Assembly: GCA_019232645.1 (NCBI GenBank)
Contig: JAFANO010000464.1
Coordinates: 1 to 6,879, forward strand
Reading direction: 5' to 3'
Length of the DNA: 6,879 nucleotides
From: Planctomycetaceae bacterium
GTDB taxonomy: Bacteria; Planctomycetota; Planctomycetia; Isosphaerales; Isosphaeraceae
In this document: positions 6,751-6,879 of the stretch, one piece after another
Position numbering within the stretch: the stretch's first letter is position 1
How the letters are laid out: each line of letters opens with the position of its first letter
Translations under genes and position numbers: made by a program
Notes under the pieces: generated by a model
The model's input: only the letters and a program-made list of their open reading frames with translations
What the model was told of the DNA's origin: nothing
Databases searched by the model: none

Positions 6751-6818
6751 TTCGTGCCAAAACCCGTGGATGGACAGCCCACCGCTTTTAACCCCCCGAT
6801 CTCCCCGAGAATTTCGGA

Positions 6819-6879
6819 ATGATCCTCTCATCGGTCGTATGGCATGCCCTATTGGTCTCGCTGGCCCCGGCCCCGGCAT
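6819..6879 (+). CDS. Start of a probable secreted protein (partial, runs off the window)
   Basis: The ATG at 6819 opens a frame without stop to the window end that reads MILSSVVWHALLVSLAPAPA. The run of hydrophobic residues followed by an Ala/Pro-rich stretch looks like a signal peptide, though it has no Lys or Arg near the start. Only a weak GAGA (6807-6810) precedes it at 8 bases. A candidate promoter lies at a sensible distance upstream. Only 20 codons are visible, so function cannot be inferred, and chance occurrence is possible. Confidence 0.33.
   Translation, partial: MILSSVVWHALLVSLAPAPA

Larger units (their letters stand above)
6566..6818. other. Divergent intergenic region upstream of pcm
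   Basis: This 253-base stretch is richer in A and T than the genes around it. It holds, from the pcm side: the pcm ribosome binding site; a perfect 6-bp inverted repeat TCTCCC-TC-GGGAGA (6603-6616), which could fold as a small hairpin in the pcm leader; the tandem repeat at 6634-6661; and the palindromic ATTATAAT at 6743-6750. Open frames cross it on both strands, but they lack ribosome binding sites and recognisable motifs. I read it as a shared control region for pcm and a gene running right out of the window. Confidence 0.55.

Noticed and set aside
6743..6769. A sigma-54 promoter on the minus strand, from a TGGCACG that matches the -24 element
   Set aside because: The expected TTGC at -12 is absent; the bases at that position are TATAA instead, so the essential GC is missing.
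6547..6879. A 110-codon minus-strand frame across the region upstream of pcm
   Set aside because: It overlaps the pcm signal-peptide start, reaches the window edge, has no ribosome binding site, and covers the A/T-rich control region; the composition is not protein-like.
1..6879. Mobile element, CRISPR, toxin-antitoxin, defence or RNA genes
   Set aside because: I saw no transposase, integrase, terminal inverted repeats, regularly spaced repeats, or tRNA- or rRNA-like sequences. Base composition is even across the four main genes, giving no sign of recent transfer.

Overview
The window (about 70% GC by eye) looks like a piece of planctomycete chromosome, most likely from the Isosphaeraceae or a close relative. 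The main evidence is a secreted protease whose N-terminus carries the basic stretch plus ETLEGRTLLS motif typical of planctomycete exported proteins. The exported glycosidase-like protein and the signal-peptide-bearing isoaspartyl methyltransferase fit this. The taxonomic call is inference, because no rRNA or other marker gene is present.

Layout, left to right. Positions 1-107 are a short leader without a clear gene. A plus-strand subtilisin-family (S8) protease with an intact catalytic set occupies 108-1715 and ends in a Gly-Ser-Gln-rich repeat tail. It converges on a minus-strand group, with an 88-base gap at 1716-1803 holding two weak hairpins. The minus-strand genes, in transcription order, are: an exported protein-L-isoaspartate O-methyltransferase (6565-5798); a large exported two-jelly-roll plus TIM-barrel protein resembling family 5-like glycosidases (5801-2913); and an SDR-family nucleotide-sugar epimerase of the UDP-glucuronate 4-epimerase type (2778-1804). 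The first two overlap by four bases (GTGA), so they are almost certainly translationally coupled. The epimerase follows after 134 bases and has its own strong ribosome binding site, with no obvious terminator between, so it may belong to the same transcript. The region upstream of the methyltransferase holds a near-perfect tandem 13-base direct repeat, a TATAAT element, and the likely first 20 codons of a divergent plus-strand gene for a secreted protein.

How the genes may work together: three of the four complete products carry export signals and the fourth makes sugar nucleotides, so the common theme is the cell envelope or periplasm. The most unusual points are that the glycosidase-like protein appears to lack both catalytic glutamates at the positions where its family usually has them, and that it is coupled to an exported SAM-dependent repair enzyme. 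I see no phage, IS, CRISPR, toxin-antitoxin or defence genes, and no RNA genes. I would not claim a new multi-gene system here. The coupled methyltransferase and pseudo-glycosidase pair is the best lead.
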